A DNA stretch of 64,000 bases from Clostridiales bacterium (GTDB taxonomy: Bacteria > Bacillota > Clostridia > Saccharofermentanales > Saccharofermentanaceae): assembly GCA_017451265.1 (NCBI GenBank), contig JAFSPU010000012.1, positions 1 to 64,000 of the forward strand, read 5' to 3'. Shown in pieces: positions 1 to 8,440 of the stretch. Under the pieces are notes generated by a model that was given only the letters and a program-made list of their open reading frames with translations, had not been told where the DNA came from and ran no database searches. The translations under genes were made by a program, and so were the position numbers. The stretch's first letter is position 1. Each line of letters begins with the position of its first letter.

Positions 1-1
1 G

Positions 2-169
2 ACCGGTCCTAATATGCCTGAATGTGAGAGACTTATCGGCAGCATAGAACATTTCTACGGACATCTCGAGATTGAGTGCGAAGGACATCTGGGTCTGACA
101 TCGCTCGAATACAGGGAACAAGTTGAATCCAGGAAACAGGAAATCCTGGACTTTTGTAAGAGCATTTAA
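2..169 (+). CDS. C-terminal fragment, possibly of an IS3-type transposase
   Basis: An open frame enters at the left edge and ends at TAA 167-169, giving 55 codons. The piece LGLTSLEYREQ resembles the closing LG-x-x-SP-x-EYR segment of IS3-family OrfB integrases, but the rest does not clearly follow that family and no catalytic residues lie in the window. The gene is cut by the window edge, so whether it is intact cannot be judged. A remnant is plausible because several decayed genes lie within the next 8 kb. It could also be an unrelated protein. Confidence 0.35.
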   Translation, partial: TGPNMPECERLIGSIEHFYGHLEIECEGHLGLTSLEYREQVESRKQEILDFCKSI

Positions 170-216
170 CGCTTAAGGTATTAGTAAGAATAATAAACAG
201 CAAATCAGGCTAAAAC

Positions 217-978
217 ATGAGTAAAACAACAAAACTGACGCTTTTTATACTGATTTCTTTTTTGTTGCCTATGGCAGCTTTGTTTTTTCAAAGCAGGATT
301 ACGAATGATACCGTCAACTTGTTGCTTTTCGGTGTGCAGGCGGCATCGCCTTCGATAGCTGCGTTTGCAGTTCTCTTGCTAAGTAAAGAAGTCCGGCCGC
401 ATTTTAAGGTTATCTTTCAAAAGGCACATATAACTGCTGTGATAGTTGTTCCGGTGCTGATAGCATCAATAACCATGCTGATCAGTAAATCCGTATATTG
501 TATAGTTTGGGGAAAAGAATTTTCTCTGGGAAATATATCCGTGACTAAATGGCTGATCTTACTGTGGGCGTTAGTTGCAGAAGAATTGGGATGGAGAGGA
601 TATCTTGAGCCGTTACTTCAGGAAATGAAGATCAAGAAATGGGTCATTCCCTGTGTAGTAGGCATTATATGGGGCCTTTGGCATTACCATTATTTTATTC
701 AAGGCAGAATTGATGTTCCCCTTCTGCTGTTTTGTGTCGGTTGTATAATCGAAAGCTATATATACAGCATATTGGTAAGCACCACGAAGAATGTACTATC
801 TGCTATGATCTATCATTTCTCATGGAATCTGATGGTTAATCTGTTCATGATCAATCCATCCGATAACGGCGGCAATATCATTCCTTACACTTTGGTGATC
901 ATATTGGAAACAGTGGGAATAATCATATATGGATTATACCGGTGGAATAAAGAAAGCTCTTCGGACATTGCTTTATAA
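217..978 (+). CDS. CPBP-family intramembrane metalloprotease
   Basis: A 253-residue polytopic membrane protein of the CPBP (Abi/CAAX protease-like) family, which cleaves or modifies membrane or prenylated substrates and is often linked to bacteriocin self-immunity. The catalytic signature is present: EELGWRGYLEP (EExxxR) near residue 122, the WGLWHYHYF histidine motif near 151, and HFSWN near 203. Hydrophobic segments cover most of the chain. The ribosome binding site is weak (aaaac before ATG 217). The next gene starts 51 nt downstream. The substrate is unknown. A remnant of a second CPBP gene lies at about 2.4-2.7 kb. Confidence 0.85.
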   Translation: MSKTTKLTLFILISFLLPMAALFFQSRITNDTVNLLLFGVQAASPSIAAFAVLLLSKEVRPHFKVIFQKAHITAVIVVPVLIASITMLISKSVYCIVWGKEFSLGNISVTKWLILLWALVAEELGWRGYLEPLLQEMKIKKWVIPCVVGIIWGLWHYHYFIQGRIDVPLLLFCVGCIIESYIYSILVSTTKNVLSAMIYHFSWNLMVNLFMINPSDNGGNIIPYTLVIILETVGIIIYGLYRWNKESSSDIAL

Positions 979-1029
979 TTAGATGAGAATATGAACAGAT
1001 TAGAGGTTTAAAGAAAGAGGAATATAGGT

Positions 1030-1440
1030 GTGTTAGTAGTAAAGCATGACGAATTAACGGCAGAAGAATTTATCTATATGTGGGAATCCGTATGGGGTGC
1101 AGGACCATCTCTCGAGCAGACGAGACTGGCGATGGATAAGACCTTATATAGAGTATCGATATTTGATGGCGATAAGATTGTTGCGATGGCAAGGGTTATA
1201 GGTGATATGGGCCTTTGTTATTACATCAAAGATGTTATAGTGTTGCCTGAATATCAGGGAAAAGGGATTGGTAGGATGCTGATCGCTGAATTGTTAAAGT
1301 TTATCAATGATCACGGTATTCCAGATACAGATATTTTTGTTGAGTTATGTGCAATGCCGGATAAGATTCCGTTTTATGAGAAATTCGGTTTCTCCGCTAA
1401 TGAGGCTCAGCGGTTGAGAATTATGCATCATGTAGATTAG
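1030..1440 (+). CDS. GNAT-family N-acetyltransferase
   Basis: A 136-residue single-domain Gcn5-related acetyltransferase, expected to transfer acetyl from acetyl-CoA to an amine. The acetyl-CoA pyrophosphate-binding motif is LPEYQGKGIGRMLI near residue 77, followed by motif B-like IPFYEKFGF near 117. The start is GTG 1030, with AGAGG about 9 nt upstream. It sits between a CPBP protease and a DUF3795 protein, and none of these neighbours indicates a substrate. Confidence 0.85.
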   Translation: MLVVKHDELTAEEFIYMWESVWGAGPSLEQTRLAMDKTLYRVSIFDGDKIVAMARVIGDMGLCYYIKDVIVLPEYQGKGIGRMLIAELLKFINDHGIPDTDIFVELCAMPDKIPFYEKFGFSANEAQRLRIMHHVD

Positions 1441-1497
1441 TTTCGAAGAGAATCAGGATATTTATCAAACTTCTTGGGGATAAAGGAGAGCATATTT

Positions 1498-1896
1498 ATG
1501 AAACGTGAACTGGGAATTGCAAGATGCGGATTGGCATGTTGCTTATGCTCGGAAAATGTGACATGTAAGGGGTGTAAAAGGGACGGATTCAAAGAACTGT
1601 CATGGTGCAAAGACGCTGAATGGTGTGAAGTGAGAAGATGCGGTATAGACAAGAATGTATCCGGATGTTATGAATGTGAGCCTGCAAACTGCCGTAAAGG
1701 GCTTTATGCAGATAAGATCAAAGCCCGTGCTTTCGCTGAGTTTGCAAAAAGGTATGGTGTAGAATCTCTTCTCGATTGCCTTGATAAGAACGAGAAGGCC
1801 GGCATCGTCTACCACCGTGAAGGGATCATGGGTGATTATGATGAATTTGATGATCTCGAAGATTTGATCGATTTCATCAAGACCGGCAGAAGATAA
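1498..1896 (+). CDS. DUF3795 cysteine-rich protein
   Basis: A protein of about 132 residues with 13 cysteines in its first half (RCGLACCLCSEN, CKGCKRDGF, WCKDAEWCEVRRCG, GCYECEPANC), the pattern of DUF3795. These are presumed zinc- or cluster-binding proteins of unknown function. The second half is helical and acidic. I place the start at ATG 1498 because AAAGGAGA lies 7 nt upstream; an in-frame TTG at 1474 has no ribosome binding site. It is monocistronic, followed by about 250 nt of AT-rich non-coding DNA. Confidence 0.75.
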   Translation: MKRELGIARCGLACCLCSENVTCKGCKRDGFKELSWCKDAEWCEVRRCGIDKNVSGCYECEPANCRKGLYADKIKARAFAEFAKRYGVESLLDCLDKNEKAGIVYHREGIMGDYDEFDDLEDLIDFIKTGRR

Positions 1897-1952
1897 AATC
1901 ATCAGGATAATAGATTAAGATAAATCAAAGTACTATCGCAAAGAAGTCCAAT

Positions 1953-1977
1953 GATTTGCGACAAATTTGCGACAAAA
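1953..1977 (+). repeat. Tandem direct repeat of TTTGCGACAAA
   Basis: The motif TTTGCGACAAA occurs twice back to back in the non-coding stretch between the DUF3795 gene and the gene-remnant zone. Nothing else is recognisable between 1897 and 2138. A direct protein-binding repeat is one reading and a two-copy slippage product is another; there is no adjacent promoter to decide. Confidence 0.5.
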
Positions 1978-2150
1978 TGCAGAAGATTTATAAATGCTGA
2001 CATAGACTTGTATTTTTAACGGATGGTCCGAAATGCTTGAAATATAGGCGTTTGCTGGCTTTCTGTTTTCCCGACTTTTTGCATATATCCGATAAGTCCG
2101 GCAATCTAATCCTGACTAATTCCTACTTATTTAGATGGTATAATAACCTC

Positions 2151-2472
2151 ATGGACCGGTTCTTGGATTTCTGCCGCACATATCAGACTAGTCTGATGCT
2201 CTTTTTGCAGGGAGTGTGCGTGGCGATTGCTTTCCTGACGATCTTCATGCGCTACCTCAAGCGCTCTCGTGATAATTCCGCTGATTTGTCTTTTCATAGA
2301 GCTTCCGGGATTGATCAAGTCTGTGAAGGTCTGCAAACAAATTGATGGAGACGAACCGTATAGTGTAAAAAGAAGAGGCGTCCGGTTTGTATTATTACAT
2401 GTGAGTGCGATGATATTTACTGTCTTGTGGTTGGTTTCTATGTTGTATATCACTTTGCAGTTCTTGCAATGA
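2151..2472 (+). pseudogene. Decayed membrane-protein gene, frameshifted
   Basis: ATG 2151 lies 6 nt after a perfect extended -10 (TGGTATAAT, 2137-2144). It opens a frame with a hydrophobic N-terminus (LMLFLQGVCVAIAFLTIF) of the kind found on membrane-anchored signalling proteins such as GGDEF cyclases of this group. Reading continues sensibly only after moving to another frame at about 2269, where two more hydrophobic segments follow (IIPLICLFIELP, FVLLHVSAMIFTVLWLVSM) before a stop at 2472. The parts may come from one frameshifted gene or from two joined remnants. No catalytic domain remains. Confidence 0.55.
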
Positions 2473-2669
2473 CAGGAGAACTTACCGCCCTGATACTGTT
2501 CAATGTCATGTTTATGATGCTCGATTGTTATAACTTTGGATTCTCTTTTGTTCTTGGTTTAATATGTATCTGGGCGTACAGGAAGACCGGGCATCTGATT
2601 GCCCCTATGATCGCTCACGGCGGTATCAACATCATAAGTCTTATATATTGGGTATTGATGAGCAGGTAA
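2427..2669 (+). pseudogene. CPBP protease C-terminal remnant
   Basis: An open frame without a ribosome binding site encodes the end of a CPBP-type membrane protease: FVLGLICIWAYRKTGHLIAP followed by MIAHGGIN, matching the usual G-x-x-xG-x-x-Y-x-x-TG-x-L-x-x-PIIxHxxxN ending. The EExxxR active-site half is missing, so this is a decayed gene. Its stop is directly followed by the Crp/Fnr gene. It overlaps the end of the preceding membrane remnant in another frame, which indicates deletion junctions in this stretch. Confidence 0.6.
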
Positions 2670-2671
2670 AT

Positions 2672-3268
2672 ATGGATAAGGCATATCTTATAAAACAGCT
2701 TAAGGCACTTACGGACGGGTTCAGTCTCGGCATCACTGAAGATACGATCTCCAAAGCTATCGGGTTCTCGAGATTCAAGGTTTATTCCAAGGGCGAGATC
2801 ATAGCCAGAACAGGCGATAAGGCGTCTTCTGCGGGGCTTGTTATAAGCGGTATGGTCAGAAGCTACTATGTTGACAGGGAAGGCAACGACATCACGCAGT
2901 ATTTCGCGGCTGAAGGAGGATGGTGCATCGATTCCGGGATGATCGGTTTTGAGGAGATGCAGGCTAACTGGGAAGCGATCGAGGATACTACGGTAATGCT
3001 TTTCGATGTGAGGGACATGAAGGAGCTCATCTGTAGTGACGAGCAGCTTAAGGATGCGTGGATCTCAGTATTGGAAAGCGGAATGCGGTACAAGGTCTAC
3101 AGGGAGAACGGCTTCCTTATGGAGAACGCCACAGAAAGGTATATATCTTTTCGAAAAAGATACCCCCGGCTGTCAGAGCGCATACAGCTGCGCTATATCG
3201 CGACATACCTCGGAGTTAAGCCTGAAAGTCTGAGCAGGATAAGAAGCTCCATGAAGGAAGACGCGTAG
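2672..3268 (+). CDS. Crp/Fnr-family transcriptional regulator
   Basis: A 198-residue regulator. An N-terminal cyclic-nucleotide-binding-like beta barrel (IIARTGDKASSAGLVISGMVRSYY region, residues 35-60) is followed by a long helix and a C-terminal winged helix near residue 170 (IATYLGVKPESLSRIRS) that matches the Crp-type recognition helix. No Fnr-type cysteine cluster is visible, so the ligand is probably not oxygen via an iron-sulfur cluster. I choose ATG 2672 because upstream in-frame codons belong to the decayed CPBP remnant in another frame; AGCAGG precedes it. Targets are unknown. It may once have served the neighbouring lost genes. Confidence 0.8.
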   Translation: MDKAYLIKQLKALTDGFSLGITEDTISKAIGFSRFKVYSKGEIIARTGDKASSAGLVISGMVRSYYVDREGNDITQYFAAEGGWCIDSGMIGFEEMQANWEAIEDTTVMLFDVRDMKELICSDEQLKDAWISVLESGMRYKVYRENGFLMENATERYISFRKRYPRLSERIQLRYIATYLGVKPESLSRIRSSMKEDA

Positions 3269-3482
3269 AAGTCGCCTGCAGTATTTCCCCGCTTAAGATT
3301 TTTTGGAAGCCTTGGCTATCATGTGGTTTCCTATTGTCAGCATGGGGATGACGTATCGAATAGATTTTATCGTTCACACTATTCCCAATCTGTTGAACTA
3401 TGCGCGTTATAAAGGTCTGTGTTCAAATATAATTCATTATTAAATAATATAAAATAAACTTTAGATGCCTTATAATCTTCTC
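3269..3482 (+). other. Non-coding stretch with a possible membrane-protein relic
   Basis: No intact gene is visible. One frame from 3297 stays open to TAA 3441-3443 and reads like a hydrophobic protein piece (for example MTYRIDFIVHTIPNLLNYAR) but has no start signal. AT-rich DNA follows and ends in a perfect -10 box TATAAT at 3471-3476, six bases before the ATG of the GGDEF remnant. Confidence 0.35.
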
Positions 3483-3609
3483 ATGGGCATGGATTATACG
3501 TGGTTTTATGTTGAAGTATATCAATGACCATTACGGTCATGTGGAAGGCGATCATGCTATCAAGAGAGCCGCTGATGCCTTGTATAAGGAGAAAGCCGCA
3601 CGGACATGA
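3483..3609 (+). pseudogene. Internally deleted GGDEF (diguanylate cyclase) gene
   Basis: The remnant begins with TATAAT-N6-ATG and a short typical cyclase N-terminus (MGMDYTWFYVEVYQ, then TGA 3525-3527). In another frame from 3508, a piece of GGDEF domain follows (LKYINDHYGHVEGDH), then AIKRAADALYKEKAA, ending at TGA 3607-3609. The N-K/LK-x-IND-x-YGH-x-x-GD string is diagnostic of the GGDEF fold just upstream of its active site. The membrane part and the GG(D/E)EF loop are gone. The surviving promoter now points at the hybrid kinase, whose ATG overlaps the remnant stop. Confidence 0.7.
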
Positions 3610-6143
3610 AGAAAGTCTTGATTATCATCATCAATGCGATTCTCATAGCCTCGATATTGGGGTTTGTTGTCCTCTACACGGGATTTACAAACAGGGAAGC
3701 GTACATGAGGCAGATTGAACACTTCGAGAGTACTACTGTCACCATGGAGCAGGTTACCCAGAATTACCTGGAAGGTGAGCAGGGGATCTGTGACGTCTGG
3801 GCCCGCTATATCAATAATCAGAACATGACTATGGAGGAAGCGGCTGAATATATACGTTCCTCTCATGTTCTCGCGAATACTTCGGCTCATCTGGTCTTCC
3901 TTGATACGCTCACCGGCCTTTCGACGCGCCCGAGGCAGGGAGCGGCTGATGACTATGAGGTCTCATATGAACGCGTAAGGATAATGGACAGCCTGAACCT
4001 AACGGACGCGACAGGAACTTCTATAAGGATCTCACGTGCCTACACTAATCCCATGAACGGCGAGCAGTCTCTGGCTTTCTGCAATGCCATTACGCTGTAC
4101 GATGAGAACGGAACTCCCCGTGATGCGGTTCTTCTAAGAATAATCCCAATCTCGGAGCTTGAGAAGAAATGGATCTTCCCGCAGTCGGAACTCGTGAATG
4201 CCGAGCTTGCCATGATAGACGCGGACGGCAACTATATTATCAAGGACCCCAACTTTAAGAATTCTAACTTCTTTGAATTCTATACATCCTATAATTCATC
4301 GGACCTCGAATCGACTAATCAGCTGTTCGACAGGATTACAACTTCGACAGGTTCAGTCTCGATGCTTAACTCACACGAGCAGGAATGTATCCTTGCCTTT
4401 GCTCCCGTAGATGCCACCTCGGGCTGGACTTTGATAAGCCTCGTTCCGGCAAGCGATCTTAAAGTGGATCAGAATGACTGGCCGCTGTTCAGCGTCGTCT
4501 CTGTGGGCCTTTTGATCCTGTTCCTGTGCGATTTGTTCTACGTGCTGGCACTTAACAAGAGGCTTCAGATCACGGCAAGGGAAGCAGAGCAAGCCAACAA
4601 GGCGAAAACAGACTTCCTCTCAACTATGTCACACGACATCCGCACGCCTATGAACGCGATCATAGGACTTACTGCCATCGCCGAGAAGAATCTCAGAGAC
4701 CGTGAGTCCACGGAAGAGAGCCTGAGGAAGATAAGCCTCGCCGGCAATCATCTTCTGACTCTGATCAACGATATTCTGGATATCTCCAAGGTGGAGAGCG
4801 GTAAGCTTAAGCTCAGTCCGCTGACTTTTTCTATCGTGGAGACTGTCGAGAATCTCGTAAATATCTCGCAGCCGATGATAAAGGAGAAGAATCTGGAATT
4901 CAGTTTCCATATCAACCGTATGGAGAAAGAATATCTGTATGCAGATCAGCTCCGCCTGAATCAGATATATATCAATATTCTCTCTAATGCCATCAAGTAT
5001 ACTGAACCCGGCGGGCGCATAAGTGTTGATATGACCGAAGAAGACAGTCCTGAATCAGGCTGTGTTCGTCTGGTCTATGTTGTGGCAGATACGGGTATCG
5101 GCATGAGTCCTGAATTCATAGAGACTATGTATCAGCCTTTCTCACGCCAGGTAGACAGCCGTGTCAACAGCATAAGAGGGACCGGACTCGGTCTTGCCAT
5201 TACCAAGCAGATGGTGGACCTTATGGGCGGTACTATCGAATGTCAAAGCGAGATGGGCAAGGGAACAACATTTACGGTTGTCCTGGATATCCCGGCAGCC
5301 GAGAGGCAGCGTGAGGAGATGAGACTTGATCCCATTGACGTGCTTATCGTTGATGACGATGAGGTTATGCTCGAGACAGCTGTCGATACGCTTGAGTCTC
5401 TGGGGGCTTCCACCGAACAGAGCAGAAGCGGTCTGGAAGCACTCGGTATGATAGAGCACAGGCATCAGGCGGGCAGGGATTACGACGTTATCATCGTCGA
5501 CTGGAAGATGCCTGATATTGACGGTATCGAGACTATCAGCCGAATCCGTTCGGAGGTAGATGCCAAGATCCCGATTCTTCTTATATCAGCTTATGACTGG
5601 TCGGATATCGAGGAGAAGGCAAAGGAAGCAGGCGTGAACGGATTCGTCAGCAAACCTCTGTTCCGCTCCAAGCTCTACGATAAGATCAACAACCTGATTG
5701 GCAAAGAACCGACCTCGATCGAGCCTGAAGAGGATTATTCGGACCTTCAGGGAATGAAGGTGCTTGTGGCAGAAGACAATGACATCAACTGGGAGATCGT
5801 CTCCGCTATGCTTAATATGTTCGGCATCACCTCAGAGCGTGCGGAGAACGGACAGGTCTGTGTTGATATGATCAGCTCGGCCGGAGCAGACGCCTACGAG
5901 ATGATCTTAATGGATGTACAGATGCCTCATATGAACGGACTTGATGCGACCAGGGCGATCCGCGCACTGCCCGATCCCCGTGTCTCTTCTATCCCGATCA
6001 TCGCCGTGACTGCGGATGCTTTCTCCGAGAATGTCACTGAGTGTCTGAACGCAGGTATGAACGGACATATATCAAAACCTATCGATATCAAATTAGTAAT
6101 TAAAGAGATCCGCAGGATCCGGGAAGAGAGGAAACAATCATGA
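3606..6143 (+). CDS. Hybrid sensor histidine kinase with two receiver domains
   Basis: An 845-residue membrane kinase. TM1 (residues 5-25) and TM2 (about 295-320) flank an extracytoplasmic sensor of about 265 residues, resembling a Cache-type fold. HisKA follows with the H-box STMSHDIRTPMNAI near 343, then HATPase with an N-box (NILSNAIKYTEPGG) and G-boxes (DTGIGM, GTGLGLAIT). Receiver 1 (VLIVDDDE, phospho-Asp in IIVDWKMPDIDG) and receiver 2 (VLVAEDND, phospho-Asp in ILMDVQMPHMNG) close the chain. No DNA-binding output is present, so phosphate probably passes to an unlinked Hpt protein or regulator. The next gene, a solute-binding lipoprotein, overlaps its stop by 4 nt and likely supplies the ligand signal. 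Confidence 0.9.
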   Translation: MKKVLIIIINAILIASILGFVVLYTGFTNREAYMRQIEHFESTTVTMEQVTQNYLEGEQGICDVWARYINNQNMTMEEAAEYIRSSHVLANTSAHLVFLDTLTGLSTRPRQGAADDYEVSYERVRIMDSLNLTDATGTSIRISRAYTNPMNGEQSLAFCNAITLYDENGTPRDAVLLRIIPISELEKKWIFPQSELVNAELAMIDADGNYIIKDPNFKNSNFFEFYTSYNSSDLESTNQLFDRITTSTGSVSMLNSHEQECILAFAPVDATSGWTLISLVPASDLKVDQNDWPLFSVVSVGLLILFLCDLFYVLALNKRLQITAREAEQANKAKTDFLSTMSHDIRTPMNAIIGLTAIAEKNLRDRESTEESLRKISLAGNHLLTLINDILDISKVESGKLKLSPLTFSIVETVENLVNISQPMIKEKNLEFSFHINRMEKEYLYADQLRLNQIYINILSNAIKYTEPGGRISVDMTEEDSPESGCVRLVYVVADTGIGMSPEFIETMYQPFSRQVDSRVNSIRGTGLGLAITKQMVDLMGGTIECQSEMGKGTTFTVVLDIPAAERQREEMRLDPIDVLIVDDDEVMLETAVDTLESLGASTEQSRSGLEALGMIEHRHQAGRDYDVIIVDWKMPDIDGIETISRIRSEVDAKIPILLISAYDWSDIEEKAKEAGVNGFVSKPLFRSKLYDKINNLIGKEPTSIEPEEDYSDLQGMKVLVAEDNDINWEIVSAMLNMFGITSERAENGQVCVDMISSAGADAYEMILMDVQMPHMNGLDATRAIRALPDPRVSSIPIIAVTADAFSENVTECLNAGMNGHISKPIDIKLVIKEIRRIREERKQS

Positions 6144-7435
6144 AGAAGATGACAAGTATTTTTTTATCGGCGCTGATGGTCTTGGAACTTGTCGCGTGCA
6201 GTACTGCGGTACAGGAAGAACCGGCTGCCAAAGTCTTCACGCCGTCTCTTGATGCTTCGATAAGCTGCCAGATCAATGTTGCCGGCGGTTATGATAACTT
6301 CGAGGCGCTGGAGGCCGAATTTGATCATTTCAATGATTTCTATCCCAATGTGGAACTTACTTACACGAAGATAGATGACTATAACAACATGATCGGCACG
6401 GTCCTTAACGGCAATGATGCTCCCGACATCTATGTAAATTATTCATGGATGTACGGCAGGGATCAGTACAGCTCTTCCATAGAGCACGCCGAGGATTTGT
6501 CAGACCCCGCTCTTGGGCTTGATCTGGAATGCATCCGCCCCAATATCATCTTGAATACTGCTGACGGTTCGCTTCCTATGGTGCCGGTGTTCTCGAACAC
6601 TTACGGGATGCTCGTAAATACTGACCTTTTTGAGAGAGAAGGGCTTACGGTACCTACTACTTACACTGAACTGGTGGAGGTGTGTGATGCACTGCGCGCG
6701 AAGGGTTACGACAGCCCGATAATGGGCTTCTCAAATGAAGAGACGACGTCGCTTTTCACACTGTCGGCTTACCCGTATTTCTGCGAAACTGTAGCAGGTG
6801 ATGCGCAGGCTGTGGCGGACTTCAACTCCCTTGATCCTTCTGCAGGTGAGTATATGCGCCCTGCACTTGAGAAGATAGAGCAGTTTGTTAACGACTGCGG
6901 TGTGGACCTTCAGGTCTGCGGTGAGATCGAGAATAACTATGATGCCGTTATCATGAGATTCTTCGAAGGCGATGTTCCCATGATGACTGCTTCGGGAGAT
7001 ACGGTCTCGGGTACAAGGAAGCGTGAGAGCCGCTCGGAGGCGTTTATAGCTAATCCCTTCGCTTATACTTTTGTTCCGATCCCCATGTCTGATGACGGCG
7101 CCACATTCCTTGATATGCCGAATCTTCAGTTCTCCGTCAATAAAGACAGTGAGAACCTCGAGATGGCTAACGAGTTTATGAGGTTCCTGATCACTTCCGC
7201 GGAACTTAACAACATGGCTCAGGAGAAGGGCCTTATGTCACCGACGCGTGATCTGTCCTTCAACAGCATGTACGCGGCATTCGGCAATATCCCTGAATCG
7301 CGTATCCTGTCTCCGGAAGAGATAGGCCTTACGGATGATGCCGTAATCCAGTTAAGACTGGCCGTTTACGGAGTAGGAACAGGAACGATGACGATAGACG
7401 AAGCTGTAGCAGGCTTCGGCACTTACGGGCAGTAG
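6140..7435 (+). CDS. Extracellular solute-binding lipoprotein paired with the kinase
   Basis: A 431-residue family-1-like (sugar/oligosaccharide type) ABC solute-binding protein. It has a signal peptide and lipobox LVAC with lipidated Cys near residue 20. The N-terminal lobe (INVAGGYDNFEALEAEF) and a typical hinge/C-lobe (DAPDIYVNYSWMYG) are readable. It overlaps the upstream hybrid kinase by ATGA, so translation is coupled. No permease or ATPase is encoded nearby, which suggests a sensory co-receptor for the kinase rather than a transporter part. The ligand is unknown; family membership suggests a carbohydrate. Confidence 0.85.
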   Translation: MKKMTSIFLSALMVLELVACSTAVQEEPAAKVFTPSLDASISCQINVAGGYDNFEALEAEFDHFNDFYPNVELTYTKIDDYNNMIGTVLNGNDAPDIYVNYSWMYGRDQYSSSIEHAEDLSDPALGLDLECIRPNIILNTADGSLPMVPVFSNTYGMLVNTDLFEREGLTVPTTYTELVEVCDALRAKGYDSPIMGFSNEETTSLFTLSAYPYFCETVAGDAQAVADFNSLDPSAGEYMRPALEKIEQFVNDCGVDLQVCGEIENNYDAVIMRFFEGDVPMMTASGDTVSGTRKRESRSEAFIANPFAYTFVPIPMSDDGATFLDMPNLQFSVNKDSENLEMANEFMRFLITSAELNNMAQEKGLMSPTRDLSFNSMYAAFGNIPESRILSPEEIGLTDDAVIQLRLAVYGVGTGTMTIDEAVAGFGTYGQ

Positions 7436-7518
7436 ACCGATTTGCCGGGCACATATAAGATTGGACTGTCAGAAGCGGCGCCGATGCTCCTTTTGTCTTT
7501 TAGTGAACCGGAGGATCT

Positions 7519-8010
7519 ATGAACACAGATTTTGATATAAGACTTGCAGATATGACGTATATTGATAGCTGTGTGGAGATCTTGCAGGATTCTGTGCTTG
7601 GGAAAGCATATTTCAGCGATCACAAAAAGGCAACTGACATGCTCTCATATGCAGTGGCACAAAACAACGTATATGTTGCGTTGGATGAAAATGGAAAATG
7701 TCTGGGGTTTATCTACTACATGACAAAAGGTGTCTTTGGAAGTTACCCGTATCTGCATATTATTGCAGTTAAAGAAGAATACAGAAGTCATGGCATCGGG
7801 AAACAGCTTATGAGATTTTTCGAGGATAATGCTTCTGATCAGCCTCGGGCTAAATACTTTTTAACTGTAGATGACTTTAATCCAAGAGCGAGGAAATTAT
7901 ATGAAAACCTGGGATATAAATGTGTTGGAGAACTTCCTGACTTTTATAAACAGGGGATCAATTGCTATCTGATGATGAAAACCAGAGGAATAGAAAATGA
8001 TCGAAACTAA
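7519..8010 (+). CDS. GNAT-family N-acetyltransferase
   Basis: A 163-residue acetyltransferase with the acetyl-CoA motif VKEEYRSHGIGKQLMRFF near residue 88 and a motif-B segment NPRARKLYENLGYKCVGE near 128. CGGAGGA precedes ATG 7519. Its last 14 nt overlap the start of a decayed second acetyltransferase gene (ATG 7997), which suggests a former two-gene unit. The substrate is unknown. Confidence 0.85.
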   Translation: MNTDFDIRLADMTYIDSCVEILQDSVLGKAYFSDHKKATDMLSYAVAQNNVYVALDENGKCLGFIYYMTKGVFGSYPYLHIIAVKEEYRSHGIGKQLMRFFEDNASDQPRAKYFLTVDDFNPRARKLYENLGYKCVGELPDFYKQGINCYLMMKTRGIENDRN

Positions 8011-8266
8011 GCGTTTGTTATTACGTGAATTTTAAGCATAGTATAGGATCATATGTGACGACAAAGTCTCCGGTGGTGTTGTAATCCATGTTGAAAAAGA
8101 CAGAGGCTTTCTCGATCTCCTGTTTACTTTGCCGGATGAACATAGCAAAGGGATCGGATTCCATAAAGGCCCTGATGAGCATATGGATCCCGGTGAAGAG
8201 GATTGTGGTGGCAGCGGAATGGATTTTCGCTTCGAAAAGGTGGTAAGGAAAGAGGTGTTGCTATGA
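7997..8266 (+). pseudogene. Decayed GNAT acetyltransferase
   Basis: The frame opens with MIETKRLLLREF, the classic start of RimJ/RimL-type acetyltransferases, and is then closed by TAA 8033-8035 and a TAG shortly after. In the same frame, from 8048, family sequence resumes: a motif-A relic (FTLPDEHSKGIGF) and a C-terminal end like others in the family (MDFRFEKVVRKEV), with TGA at 8264-8266. About 90 central residues are missing. This is a deletion plus nonsense remnant. From 8267 to 8440 I see no gene, only a TGGTATAAT box at 8337-8344. Confidence 0.7.
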
Positions 8267-8440
8267 CACGTAGACCAAGATGCCGTTGCATTAGTCAGTG
8301 ATCATGAAGAAAGCCATGAATGCGGTCACGGCGGATGGTATAATCAGCAGTAATGATTAATATGGGGATTAAGGAATGCAGGGATTACTGATGTGTGTAT
8401 TCAGTGAAAATAAGTCAGTGCACAAGGGAGGGATAAATTC

